From an uncultured Lachnospiraceae bacterium (GTDB taxonomy: Bacteria > Bacillota > Clostridia > Lachnospirales > Lachnospiraceae), in the NCBI GenBank assembly GCA_947173495.1, contig CAMWFQ010000002.1, positions 124,001 through 188,000 on the forward strand: DNA of 64,000 bases, written 5' to 3'. Each line of letters opens with the position of its first letter. The first letter of the stretch is position 1. The notes beneath the pieces were generated by a model. That model did no database searches. It was given only the letters and a program-made list of their open reading frames with translations, and was not told the origin of the DNA. Of this stretch, positions 34,444 to 42,663 are shown one piece after another. A program made the translations under genes and the position numbers.

Positions 34444-35217
34444 TTACTCAGCCTCAGCTGCTGCAACTTCCTCAATATCCTGAGCTTCTGCTTCTCCTGC
34501 CGCTTCCATCATCTGTTCTTCCGTTACGTTCTCTTCTCCCTGATTTGCCTCTATGACTGCATCCGCCATTTTGGATACAATCAGCTTCACAGCTCTGATG
34601 GCATCATCATTACCAGGAATGATATAATCCAGTTCTTCAGGATCACAGTTGGTATCGCCAATACCGATCAGTGTGATTCCAAGCGTATGCGCTTCCTGTA
34701 CACAAATTCTTTCCTTTTTGGGATCCACTACAAAAATCGCATCGGGGATTCTGGTCATGCTCTTGATACCGCCAAGATTCTTCTCCAGCTTTTCCCATTC
34801 TTTTCTGAGTGCAATGACTTCTTTCTTGGGAAGAACATCAAATGTCCCATCCTCCGCCATCACTTCAATCGCCTTTAATCTTTCGATTCTGCTGCGGATG
34901 GTCTTGAAGTTGGTAAGCATACCGCCTAACCATCTCTCGTTAACATAGTACATACCGCAGCGCTCTGCTTCCGCCTTCACCGCATCCTGAGCCTGTTTCT
35001 TCGTTCCCACAAAGAGGATCGTTCCCCCCTGGGAAGCAATCTCAAATACGGCCCTGTAAGCCTCATCGACCTTACCTACGGACTTCTGCAGATCTATAAT
35101 ATGAATTCCGTTTCTCTCGGTAAAAATGTAGGGAGCCATTTTGGGGTTCCATCTTCTTGTCTGATGCCCGAAATGAACACCTGCTTCCAGTAACTGCTTC
35201 ATTGAAATAACGCTCAT
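34444..35217 (-). CDS. rpsB: 30S ribosomal protein S2
   Basis: Small-subunit ribosomal protein. The 257 residues include [44 protein letters not shown] and [20 protein letters not shown]. It has a C-terminal acidic, Ala/Glu-rich tail. The start at ATG 35217 is seven bases after GGAGG; the track start is ten codons too early. Operon with tsf. Confidence 0.98.
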   Translation of the reverse strand: MSVISMKQLLEAGVHFGHQTRRWNPKMAPYIFTERNGIHIIDLQKSVGKVDEAYRAVFEIASQGGTILFVGTKKQAQDAVKAEAERCGMYYVNERWLGGMLTNFKTIRSRIERLKAIEVMAEDGTFDVLPKKEVIALRKEWEKLEKNLGGIKSMTRIPDAIFVVDPKKERICVQEAHTLGITLIGIGDTNCDPEELDYIIPGNDDAIRAVKLIVSKMADAVIEANQGEENVTEEQMMEAAGEAEAQDIEEVAAAEAE

Positions 35218-35353
35218 GTCTTTTCCTCCATTTGGTTTTTCTTCCATATATCCTCTTCTTCTGCTGACCTTCCCTCATTCCGAATAAAAAGATTGAATGA
35301 TATCAGGCACCGGCAGTGAACAGATATACGTGATTTATAGTCACAACGTGGAT

Positions 35354-35382
35354 ATAATAGCACAAAAAAGGCCCTCCTGCAA
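35354..35382 (-). promoter_or_regulatory. Candidate rpsB promoter overlapping the upstream terminator
   Basis: TTGCAG (35382-35377) and TATTAT (35359-35354) are 17 bases apart on the minus strand. The -35 lies inside the stem-loop that ends the flagellar cluster. The leader to rpsB would be about 130 bases. Confidence 0.4.
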
Positions 35383-35395
35383 GGGCTTTTTTATG
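35364..35395 (-). terminator. Terminator of the flagellar cluster
   Basis: GCCCT and AGGGC enclose a six-base loop and are followed by CTTTTTTG on the minus strand; a T-run also exists on the plus strand, so it could work in both directions. It lies right after the last gene of the fla/che cluster. Confidence 0.75.
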
Positions 35396-35400
35396 GTTTT

Positions 35401-36102
35401 CTATTCTGATCTCACGAGTATTCTTGCAATTTTATCCATATCTGCATCTGCAGGTATTTCAAAGCGTCCTGTTCTGATCCGCTTGTCATATCCGTTTTGG
35501 CAAAGATAGGTATCCAGCTCCGCTGCCGAGGCTACCACTCCGGCCTCCTCCAGCTTTTTGCTGACACTGAATGAACCGTCGCCGCTTACAATCTCAATGG
35601 TTACGATTTCACCGTTTTCTTCTTCGCCGCTTCCCGCTTCCGGTATGGGTACCGGCGTGGGTTCAGGCACAGTCTCCTCAGACTCCGATATAGAAGCGGC
35701 AGGTAACGTCTCCGGTTCCGGCAAAGGCGTCTGCGCTAAAACCGCTTCCGGTACAGGTGTCGGAGAAGCTTCCGCCCCTGCCAGCGATTCCGGTGTGGGA
35801 GAAACTGCTTCCTCTTCCCCGGAAGGCTCCGGCGACTGAGAAGGCCGGGGCGATTCAGAAACCCCGGCAGAAGCCTCCGGTGTAGGCAACGGCTCAAGCA
35901 CCAGCTTATCAAAATTATCCTCTCTTCCCCCCACAGAATCGGCCAATACCTGACTCTGCTCCGTCATTCCCAGGGCTCTTGCTCTCTCTCTGATCTCATC
36001 ATCGCTAAGGGTTTCCTTTTCTCTGCCGGTCAATATTCCCATGATCAACGTGGTGACTACAATACCTACGCCCAGACCCCTCATATAATATTTCAGGCCC
36101 AT
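35401..36102 (-). CDS. Membrane-anchored protein with MltG/YceG-like C-terminal module
   Basis: A 233-residue protein with one N-terminal membrane segment (GLGVGIVVTTLIMGIL), a ~110-residue Pro/Glu/Ser/Thr-rich extracellular linker, and a ~60-residue C-terminal module: SFSVSKKLEEAGVVASAAELDTYL and RTGRFEIPADADMDKIARIL. The last part resembles the LysM-like region of MltG (YceG) but there is no transglycosylase catalytic domain. Clean SD (AGGAGG) before ATG 36102. It ends the flagellar cluster. Role unknown; a wall-linked factor for motility or a regulator of wall enzymes is possible. Confidence 0.75.
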   Translation of the reverse strand: MGLKYYMRGLGVGIVVTTLIMGILTGREKETLSDDEIRERARALGMTEQSQVLADSVGGREDNFDKLVLEPLPTPEASAGVSESPRPSQSPEPSGEEEAVSPTPESLAGAEASPTPVPEAVLAQTPLPEPETLPAASISESEETVPEPTPVPIPEAGSGEEENGEIVTIEIVSGDGSFSVSKKLEEAGVVASAAELDTYLCQNGYDKRIRTGRFEIPADADMDKIARILVRSE

Positions 36103-36115
36103 GATCTGTTACCTC

Positions 36116-37003
36116 CTAAACTCCTTCAAATAAGTCAATGACCAGCTTAACCTCCCCGAGCCCCAGACCAAGCTCCCTGGCAATTGCCATATTGGATTTT
36201 CCCGCATTGTGAAGCTCTAAAATTCTTTCTTTATTGCTCTTATCATCACTTTCTTCCATATCCGCCGGCGCCGTTCTCACTTCGCCCTTCATCGGTGGTT
36301 CTTTGGCGGATGCGCCGGTCTCTTCCTTCCCCGCATCCTTCTTTCCTGACCTGGATTTCGCAGGCTTTTGGGAAATATCCTTCGAAGTTCCCTGACCTTC
36401 CCTATTTTCCACAGGTAATGGATGGACTACTTCCACCCGTTCTGCACTGATCGGAGTGAAATCTTCCTTCTTCTCCGTGGGCGCTTCCGTTCCGGGCCTT
36501 TGAGCCATGCCGTTCTCCCCTGTCACTTCCTCTACTCTTTCCTTTATTCTGACCACTCTTTCCTGTACCTCTCTGGCAGTGATCTCGGCGTCTTTTGCAG
36601 TCTGTCTGATTTCTCCTTCCGCTTTTACAGCCTCGCTGACGGTCGCTTTCAGACTGTCATGCTTATCATTCAGCATATCGTAAAGAAATACCACTTCTTT
36701 GTGATTTTTATTGATCTCAGTCAACACAGTGTCTGAGTATTCGTTTACTGCCAGCATTTTTTCATTGGTCAGCCTGTCCATCGCTCTTTCTGACCTTTCC
36801 ATGGCGTAAGTCACGGTTTCGTCAACAATATCGCCAATCTGTGATTTTGCGTTTTCTACTTCCCGGTCCATCACATCCCTGATGGCCTCTTCATCTATTC
36901 TTGTAATGTGATCCGTTTCTCTCTCTTTCCCTGATGGCAGCAGAAAGCCAATTGCATAAGCCGCTATACCCAGCACGATAAGTACGATTTCCACTACTCC
37001 CAT
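36116..37003 (-). CDS. DUF6115-like membrane-anchored coiled-coil protein of the flagellar operon
   Basis: An N-terminal membrane segment (VVEIVLIVLGIAAYAIGFLL) precedes a long charged, probably coiled-coil region, a variable Glu/Lys/Pro linker and a conserved C-terminal helix-turn-helix-like motif (RILELHNAGKSNMAIARELG, then GLGEVKLVIDLF). The position just after the flagellar sigma factor and before rpsB is where Bacillus subtilis has swrB, a single-pass protein that helps flagellar basal body assembly; the architecture is similar, so an equivalent role is possible (inference). Start set at ATG 37003, six bases after AAAGGTG. Confidence 0.72.
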   Translation of the reverse strand: MGVVEIVLIVLGIAAYAIGFLLPSGKERETDHITRIDEEAIRDVMDREVENAKSQIGDIVDETVTYAMERSERAMDRLTNEKMLAVNEYSDTVLTEINKNHKEVVFLYDMLNDKHDSLKATVSEAVKAEGEIRQTAKDAEITAREVQERVVRIKERVEEVTGENGMAQRPGTEAPTEKKEDFTPISAERVEVVHPLPVENREGQGTSKDISQKPAKSRSGKKDAGKEETGASAKEPPMKGEVRTAPADMEESDDKSNKERILELHNAGKSNMAIARELGLGLGEVKLVIDLFEGV

Positions 37004-37022
37004 AATCTTCACCTTTAATCCA

Positions 37023-37340
37023 TCAAATTTTTATATCAAAGCCCCCCTGCCCTTTCAGGAACACTTTTCCTTCGTTCTCGCCATTCTCTTTCTTACGCCG
37101 CTTTCCGCCGTCGCCGGCATAATTTCCATTCCCTTTTTCTTTTGCATCATACTTCCTTTCATGCTTTTCCACCTCGTCCTGCCTGCGGACCTGCCGGACT
37201 CTGGTCTCCACCGTCCGGTCAAACTGGCTCTGGAAATTAGCCTGATTTATCATCCCCTTATTATCTTCGTTCTGCTTAATGTTCGTAAAGTCCTGGGCTC
37301 TTGTCACCTGTCCCTGCAGTTCTAACCGGCTGATCGTCAT
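37023..37340 (-). CDS. Small basic hydrophilic protein in the flagellar operon
   Basis: I do not recognise this 105-residue protein. It has no membrane segment or signal; it is rich in Gln, Asp, Lys, Arg and Gly and probably largely disordered after a helical N-terminus (ISRLELQGQVTRAQDF, NQANFQSQFDRTVETRV). It sits between the flagellar sigma factor and the DUF6115-like gene with normal operon spacing and an AAGGAAGTG upstream of ATG 37340, which supports a real gene. Confidence 0.65.
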   Translation of the reverse strand: MTISRLELQGQVTRAQDFTNIKQNEDNKGMINQANFQSQFDRTVETRVRQVRRQDEVEKHERKYDAKEKGNGNYAGDGGKRRKKENGENEGKVFLKGQGGFDIKI

Positions 37341-37367
37341 CTGCTGACCACTTCCTTTCCCCGCTTA

Positions 37368-38132
37368 CTACACAGAAAAAATCCCCATATAATTTCCCAT
37401 TCGGTTTTTCATCTTCTGAAGCGCTCTTGTGTGAAGCTGTGAAATCCTTGATTCGGACACCTCCAGCACATTGCTGATTTCTTTCAACGTCAGATCTTCA
37501 TAATAATACAGTAATATGACCTTCTTTTCCTTTTCGGTGAGAAGTTCCAACGCTTTCTGCAGCACTTCCTTCAATTCTTCTTTTTCTATTACCTCTTCCG
37601 GACTTTCAAACCGATGCTGCTCGCTGTGCTCTGCAGGTATTTCACTGCCCGATTCCATAAACTCATTCAGAGAAACCACACCTGTAATTTTCATCTGAGA
37701 CTGCCAGCTTAAATAATCGTCTTCCGTAATTCCAAGACTCTTTGCAATCTCCTCATCTGTCGCAGCACGTCCTGTACTGGTCTCAATCTCTTTTATGACC
37801 GCATCGATCTTCTTCTGCTTCTGTCTGATGGTTCTTGGAATCCAGTCCATCTTTCTGATCTGGTCCAGGATCGCTCCCCTGATGCGAAGGCTGGCATATG
37901 TCTCAAATTTAACAGCTTTCATACTGTCGAATTTATCAATGGCATCTATCAGTCCGAAAATACCATAGCTGACCAGATCCTCATATTCCACATTATATCC
38001 GAGGTACATACTGAGACGTCCGGCCACCAGCTTTACCAAAGGCGCGTATTCCAATATAAGCTTTTCTCTGATTTCAGGCGATTTTATTTTTGCATAACTG
38101 TCCCAGAGCTTATTTCTGCCTGCCTCGTCCAT
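37368..38132 (-). CDS. fliA: Flagellar sigma factor (sigma-28, FliA/SigD/WhiG family)
   Basis: Directs RNA polymerase to late flagellar and chemotaxis genes. The 254 residues cover sigma regions 2 (VEYEDLVSYGIFGLIDAIDKFD, ASLRIRGAILDQIRKMDWIPR), 3 and 4 (LTLKEISNVLEVSESRISQLH), the standard layout of FliA. It lies after cheD and the small membrane-protein gene, as sigD does in Bacillus. No anti-sigma factor FlgM is seen in the window. Confidence 0.95.
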   Translation of the reverse strand: MDEAGRNKLWDSYAKIKSPEIREKLILEYAPLVKLVAGRLSMYLGYNVEYEDLVSYGIFGLIDAIDKFDSMKAVKFETYASLRIRGAILDQIRKMDWIPRTIRQKQKKIDAVIKEIETSTGRAATDEEIAKSLGITEDDYLSWQSQMKITGVVSLNEFMESGSEIPAEHSEQHRFESPEEVIEKEELKEVLQKALELLTEKEKKVILLYYYEDLTLKEISNVLEVSESRISQLHTRALQKMKNRMGNYMGIFSV

Positions 38133-38153
38133 CGCTACCTCCGATATCCGGAT

Positions 38154-38474
38154 TTACATTCCATTTTCAGAACTGCGTTCCGGTATTTCTCTCTCTTCCT
38201 TACCTTCCATCTCTTTGGCAGTTTCTCCGTTCTCTGCAGCTGCTTCCCTTTCTTTCGCCTGCTTTTCTCTTGCTTCTTCCTCTGCCTTGATCTTATCTAC
38301 AAATGCAGTGACTCTGCCCTGAACCACTACTCCCGCCAGATAAAAAAGAAGAAGCACGATCAGAAGCCTTGGCAGCATCTGTGCCGACGTATAATGAAAA
38401 TAATACATCATGATACTGGCAACTGCTCCGGCAAGAAGCATAAGAAACGGCGCAAACAATTTACTTTTTTTCAT
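38154..38474 (-). CDS. Small two-segment membrane protein in the flagellar operon
   Basis: A 106-residue protein with two hydrophobic segments (FAPFLMLLAGAVASIMMYYF and LPRLLIVLLLFYLAGVVV) and a charged Lys/Glu-rich cytoplasmic tail. Its ATG overlaps the cheD stop (ATGA), and it precedes the sigma gene by 21 bases. I do not recognise the family; similar small membrane proteins occur at this spot in related fla clusters, but that is from general memory. Confidence 0.7.
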   Translation of the reverse strand: MKKSKLFAPFLMLLAGAVASIMMYYFHYTSAQMLPRLLIVLLLFYLAGVVVQGRVTAFVDKIKAEEEAREKQAKEREAAAENGETAKEMEGKEEREIPERSSENGM

Positions 38475-38956
38475 ATGATTTTCTCCGGCAACCCTATAGA
38501 ACGAATGTGAAAATCACCGTTCTTTGGATAAAAAATTACAGTTCTGCCGTATGTACTTCCGGTATCCTCCGCAAGAATAGGGATCCTCAGCTCCATAAGC
38601 TTCTTCTTGCTGGCCAGCACATTACGCTCTCCCACACGAATGGCATCATTCTTGCCGACCCCTGCAAACATCTGCGCTCCGCCGGCAATTTTGGCTACCA
38701 TCCTGAAACGGCTTGCCCCCATACGGGTAAGCGCCTCCACCATATCTGTAATTCCTGTGTCTGCAAACTTAGGTCGGTTTGAATTATTATGGATCTCAGT
38801 GCTGTCAGGCAGCATAATATGTGCCAGCCCCCCGATCCCGGTTCTGGGATCTCTGATTGCTATTCCCACACAGGAACCCAAACCTACTGTAATTACTCCA
38901 TCTTCACCCTGGCAGGTCTTCCAGTCTGCCATTCCAACTTTGATTATATTACTCAT
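38471..38956 (-). CDS. cheD: Chemoreceptor glutamine deamidase CheD
   Basis: Deamidates chemoreceptors and stimulates CheC. The 161-residue protein has catalytic Cys in GLGSCVGIAI and His in GGLAHIMLP, the KIAGGAQMF Thr/Ser-type block and GERN. I chose ATG 38956 over TTG 38962; AGGAG lies ten bases upstream. The gene overlaps the next one by four bases. Confidence 0.95.
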   Translation of the reverse strand: MSNIIKVGMADWKTCQGEDGVITVGLGSCVGIAIRDPRTGIGGLAHIMLPDSTEIHNNSNRPKFADTGITDMVEALTRMGASRFRMVAKIAGGAQMFAGVGKNDAIRVGERNVLASKKKLMELRIPILAEDTGSTYGRTVIFYPKNGDFHIRSIGLPEKII

Positions 38957-39000
38957 TTCCAAGAGTCTCCTGTTTCTTTTTCTTAGGATCTGTAAATAAC

Positions 39001-39636
39001 CTACATAACACCCAGGGAAGACAAAATCTTCTCGTAAGACTCCATATCAGGGATCATAATAAAATATCCGTCTAATTCCACATCATCTGAGAAATTGGTC
39101 TGGATCAGCAGGATATTGTCTCCGTAAATACCGAATTCAACCGCCGGAACACTCAAAAGCGCTCCCGCCATGTCAATTCCAATCTGTGGCACAGAAGGAA
39201 AAATCTTTAACCCGGTAATCCCTGACAGGGCATTTAAATACGCTCCTGTAATGATATTACCCACCTCTTTGACAGCTGAACACTCCATTTCGCCGAAATT
39301 GTATTCTTCGGCTTTGTTCTCATCAATCACCAGCATTCCTGCCATCAGCTTATTCACCATATGAGCGGCCGCCCGTTTATCAATGATAAACATCATACTG
39401 CCTTCCACATCACCTTCCACCTGAAGGTAGATACCCACCATGATTCTTTCTTCTCCGCCAACAATCTCTCCCACTTCCTGAAACTCCAGAAGTCTGACCT
39501 GCGGCACAGACATGTCGATTTTGCTCCCCATAAGCTGCGCAAGTGCTGTGGTAGCATTACCGGCTCCGATATTTCCCAGTTCTTTCAGTACATCAAAATA
39601 CTGACTTGTTATTTGTTCCATACTAAGGTCGTTCAT
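39001..39636 (-). CDS. cheC: CheY-P phosphatase CheC
   Basis: Removes phosphate from CheY and binds CheD. The 211 residues contain both D/SxxxExxN active sites, DVLKELGN and SAVKEVGN, so both halves look catalytically able. I moved the start to ATG 39636, preceded by AGGAGG, because the 27 extra track residues overlap a promoter-like region and are not family-like. It opens the cheC-cheD-sigma block downstream of a possible internal promoter. Confidence 0.95.
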   Translation of the reverse strand: MNDLSMEQITSQYFDVLKELGNIGAGNATTALAQLMGSKIDMSVPQVRLLEFQEVGEIVGGEERIMVGIYLQVEGDVEGSMMFIIDKRAAAHMVNKLMAGMLVIDENKAEEYNFGEMECSAVKEVGNIITGAYLNALSGITGLKIFPSVPQIGIDMAGALLSVPAVEFGIYGDNILLIQTNFSDDVELDGYFIMIPDMESYEKILSSLGVM

Positions 39637-39724
39637 GGCCCCTCCTACTTTACAGTGTACCCTCCGGCTTTCATAATAATAATCCTCTTCGGGAATTTCT
39701 GATCTCTTCGCATACACTTACGTT

Positions 39725-39733
39725 ATTATAACA
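39725..39733 (-). promoter_or_regulatory. Candidate internal promoter before cheC
   Basis: TGTTATAAT (extended -10 TGnTATAAT) lies in the 133-base gap between the PilZ gene and cheC, the widest gap nearby. No clear -35 is present. It would allow cheC, cheD and the sigma factor to be expressed apart from the long operon. Confidence 0.45.
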
Positions 39734-39769
39734 CAAAATGTGCTTTTCTAAAAGTATCTAATCATGATT

Positions 39770-40501
39770 CTATAAACCTTTTTCCCGTTTTCTGCGTTTG
39801 CTCTCTTCTTTAAAAATAAATCGAATGATTTCTTCCCGTTCTGAATTATCAATGTTAATATACTGAGCGCGGTGTTCATAGGATCCCGGCTTATTCTCCA
39901 GCTCTCTGGACATCAGTATCTTGGCTACCATAGTATAGTCCTTGGGCTTTTCTTCCTTGATCAGCGTATATTTGCAATAAATCAGATCGTCCACCGCATA
40001 GGCGCTCTCTCCCACAAATCTGAGACCTCCCCCGCTGATATCCACAATAATTCCGGGATCCAAAGGCAGGTTTGCCTTCAAATAATTATCGTGTCTTAAA
40101 ACCGCCCTGATCTCATCCTTCTCAAGAGGCCTGGAATACATCTCCAGAGCACATTCCAGCCGGAAAAATTCTCTTCTCTGATTTTTCCTTAAGGTGCTGG
40201 TGGTTTCCAGCAGCAGCACAAAGGCCTTCTCTATTTTATACACATCCAGCACAACAGCCGTACATTCAAATATTCCTCCGCCTGTCATGAAAAACAGGTC
40301 GTATTCTGTGTTTACAGGAAGAGAAATCAACCGGTTTTTCACCATTGGCATATAGATTTCCAGTCTCTCATCCGATTGGATATCATAAACCTGACTCTGA
40401 TAAACCTGCTTCTGCTGATTTAAATCCTGTTCCTCCTCGTCCGCCTGAACGATAGGCCGTATTTCTACCTTGTTTCCCGGCAATACAAATTTTGAAAGCA
40501 T
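39770..40501 (-). CDS. PilZ-domain flagellar brake protein (YcgR/YpfA-like)
   Basis: Cyclic-di-GMP receptor that likely slows or stops the flagellar motor. The N-terminal YcgR-type domain (FVLPGNKVEIRPI) is followed by PilZ with the ligand motif RKNQRREFFRL and VDISGGGLRF. Start placed at ATG 40501, nine bases after AGGAGG, giving 243 residues. It directly follows flhG, in the place where Bacillus subtilis has cheB-cheA-cheW. Confidence 0.9.
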   Translation of the reverse strand: MLSKFVLPGNKVEIRPIVQADEEEQDLNQQKQVYQSQVYDIQSDERLEIYMPMVKNRLISLPVNTEYDLFFMTGGGIFECTAVVLDVYKIEKAFVLLLETTSTLRKNQRREFFRLECALEMYSRPLEKDEIRAVLRHDNYLKANLPLDPGIIVDISGGGLRFVGESAYAVDDLIYCKYTLIKEEKPKDYTMVAKILMSRELENKPGSYEHRAQYINIDNSEREEIIRFIFKEESKRRKREKGL

Positions 40502-40502
40502 T

Positions 40503-41399
40503 TCATCTCCTCCTGTCCGTTTTTCTGATTGGTATGATATGGGCAAAAAAAGCTTCCATTCCCCGTCTGGCCGCTCGTGGTACGGCCTCCTTATTCATCA
40601 ATGTATCGACGATTCTCTCATAAGCAACGGCTGACTTTGCCTTCGGAGACTGCAAAGACACCGGCATCTGCTGCATGACTGCATTTGAAAGCTGATTATC
40701 CTCAGGCACTGCTCCCAGATAGGTAATGGGAATCTTCAGATATCTGCTTACCACCACATCCAGCTTGTTAAAAAGCGCTTTCCCTTCATCCGCTGATACC
40801 ACTCTGTTTGCAATAACCCTCGTCTGTGTCGTCTCACTGGAAAAACGAGGATGCCTGTTCAGCGCTTTCAGGAGAGAGTACGCATCTGTAATAGAAGTTG
40901 GCTCAGAAGTGGTTACCAGCAATATTTCTCCGCTGGCCACCAGAAACTCCAGCACCGCATCAGAAATACCGGCTCCCGTATCTATAAGAATTATATCGGC
41001 CAATGTGTCCAGTTCCACCAGATTCTTGATGATATAGTTCAAATAGTCCATACTCAGATTGGAAAGGCCCGCAATTCCGGAACCTCCTGATATAAATCCG
41101 ATCTCCATGGGTCCCTGCGTAATAATTTCTCTGATACTTTTCCCCTGATAAATCAAATCATAGAAATTATATGTAGGCACTGCTCCAAACATTATTTCAA
41201 TATTTGCAAGTCCAAAATCTGCGTCGAGAATAATAACCCTCTTTCCCTGCCTTCTAAACTGCACAGCCAGATTAATTGCCGTATTTGATTTTCCCACGCC
41301 GCCCTTGCCGCTTGTGACAGCAATCACCCTCGCCAGCGGTCTGGCCCCGGGCGCCGCACCTGCTTTGATTATGTTTCTTAACTGTTCGGCTTGATCCAT
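40503..41399 (-). CDS. flhG: MinD/ParA-family ATPase FlhG
   Basis: Controls flagellar number and position and stimulates the FlhF GTPase. The 298 residues have a short N-terminal helix with Gln (DQAEQLRNII) that in this family activates FlhF, the deviant Walker A TSGKGGVGKSNTAINLA, and VIILDADFGLANIEIMFG. It follows flhF by 31 bases. Confidence 0.94.
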   Translation of the reverse strand: MDQAEQLRNIIKAGAAPGARPLARVIAVTSGKGGVGKSNTAINLAVQFRRQGKRVIILDADFGLANIEIMFGAVPTYNFYDLIYQGKSIREIITQGPMEIGFISGGSGIAGLSNLSMDYLNYIIKNLVELDTLADIILIDTGAGISDAVLEFLVASGEILLVTTSEPTSITDAYSLLKALNRHPRFSSETTQTRVIANRVVSADEGKALFNKLDVVVSRYLKIPITYLGAVPEDNQLSNAVMQQMPVSLQSPKAKSAVAYERIVDTLMNKEAVPRAARRGMEAFFAHIIPIRKTDRRR

Positions 41400-41430
41400 G
41401 TGTCTTCCTCACTTATCCGTGGTAAATCTT

Positions 41431-42663
41431 TCAGCTCTTTTTACCTCCCAGAAGCTGTTTCACCGTCTTTTGAGGATTGAAGTCCTCAATATCGTCAGGT
41501 ACATTCTGCCCACAGGTAACATAAGATAAAGGCGCTCCCGTATAGAGTTTTATATTCAGCAGATTTCCCAGTGTCATAGTCTCATCCAGTTTGGTGAAAA
41601 TCAGCTTGAACTCCGTTATAGATGCATAAGTATCTGCAATATTAATCAGATCTCTGTATTTTGTCGTGGCGCTCAGTACCAGATAAACCTCTCGCTCTGC
41701 CAGATCATCCACAGAATGAATAAAGCCGCTCATAATCTCTCTCTGCGCATCATTCTGATGAGAATGTCCTGCAGTATCCACCAAAATAAAATCATAGTCC
41801 TTAAAATCATTTAAGGATTGTTTCATCTCATCCTCAGAATAAATCACTCTGAAAGGAACTTCCATAATACTTGCGTAAGTGCGAAGCTGTTCGGCCGCTG
41901 CAATCCGGTAGGTGTCCGCTGTAAACAAAACAACCTTTTTCTCCTGTTCCACACTGAATCTGGACGCGATTTTGGCAATCGTCGTCGTCTTACCCACACC
42001 GGTGGGACCTACAAAGAATACCACTTTTGGTCCTTTTTCCGCAGGCTCGATCTCCACAGGCTTTCCGAACTTCAATATCATTTTCTGATAAATATTGGCA
42101 AGCACATAATCAAAGGGAATGTCGGGCTTATTCGCCTTTTCAATCTCATCAATGATCTGGTTCGCATATTGCTCGCTCACCTCATTATTCAGCATTGTAT
42201 TATAAAGCAGCTTCATAAAGCGCTCCAGCTCGCTTTCCTTTTCCTCCAGCGCCGTCCCCGGTTCCTCCGGCTTCTGAAGCTGCTGCTCAAGCAGGACATG
42301 AAGACTGTCAAGCTTTTCTTCTATGGCATGGTTATCGTTTTTGTTTTCCTCCAGTGATTCTGCATCTCCCCTTACCAGCACCTCGCCTTCATCAGGCGCC
42401 GGGAGTTCCGCCCGCTTTACTTCCCTGCGCGGAGGAGGCACCGCCACGGGCGGCATGGCTGTTTCTTTTTTCAGGGCGGCCGTTCTCTCCGATTCCTCTT
42501 CCAGGGCAACCGTCACTTCCGTAAACTGGGGCATCAGAAAACTGAAAAGCCCTTTCCGCTTCACGTTTCGCACATTCATGATCACCACGCCATTGCCCAG
42601 TTCTTTTTTTGCACTTTCTACTGCTTCCGCTTCTGATTTTCCTTGAAATTTTTTGATTATCAT
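41431..42663 (-). CDS. flhF: SRP-family GTPase FlhF
   Basis: Marks the site of flagellar assembly at the membrane. The 410 residues begin with a basic B domain (IIKKFQGKSEAEAVESAKKE), then a variable Glu/Pro linker, then NG domains with FFVGPTGVGKTTTIAKIA, the TADTYRIAAAEQLRTYA block, VDTAGHS and TKLDET. It overlaps the flhA stop by four bases. Confidence 0.96.
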   Translation of the reverse strand: MIIKKFQGKSEAEAVESAKKELGNGVVIMNVRNVKRKGLFSFLMPQFTEVTVALEEESERTAALKKETAMPPVAVPPPRREVKRAELPAPDEGEVLVRGDAESLEENKNDNHAIEEKLDSLHVLLEQQLQKPEEPGTALEEKESELERFMKLLYNTMLNNEVSEQYANQIIDEIEKANKPDIPFDYVLANIYQKMILKFGKPVEIEPAEKGPKVVFFVGPTGVGKTTTIAKIASRFSVEQEKKVVLFTADTYRIAAAEQLRTYASIMEVPFRVIYSEDEMKQSLNDFKDYDFILVDTAGHSHQNDAQREIMSGFIHSVDDLAEREVYLVLSATTKYRDLINIADTYASITEFKLIFTKLDETMTLGNLLNIKLYTGAPLSYVTCGQNVPDDIEDFNPQKTVKQLLGGKKS

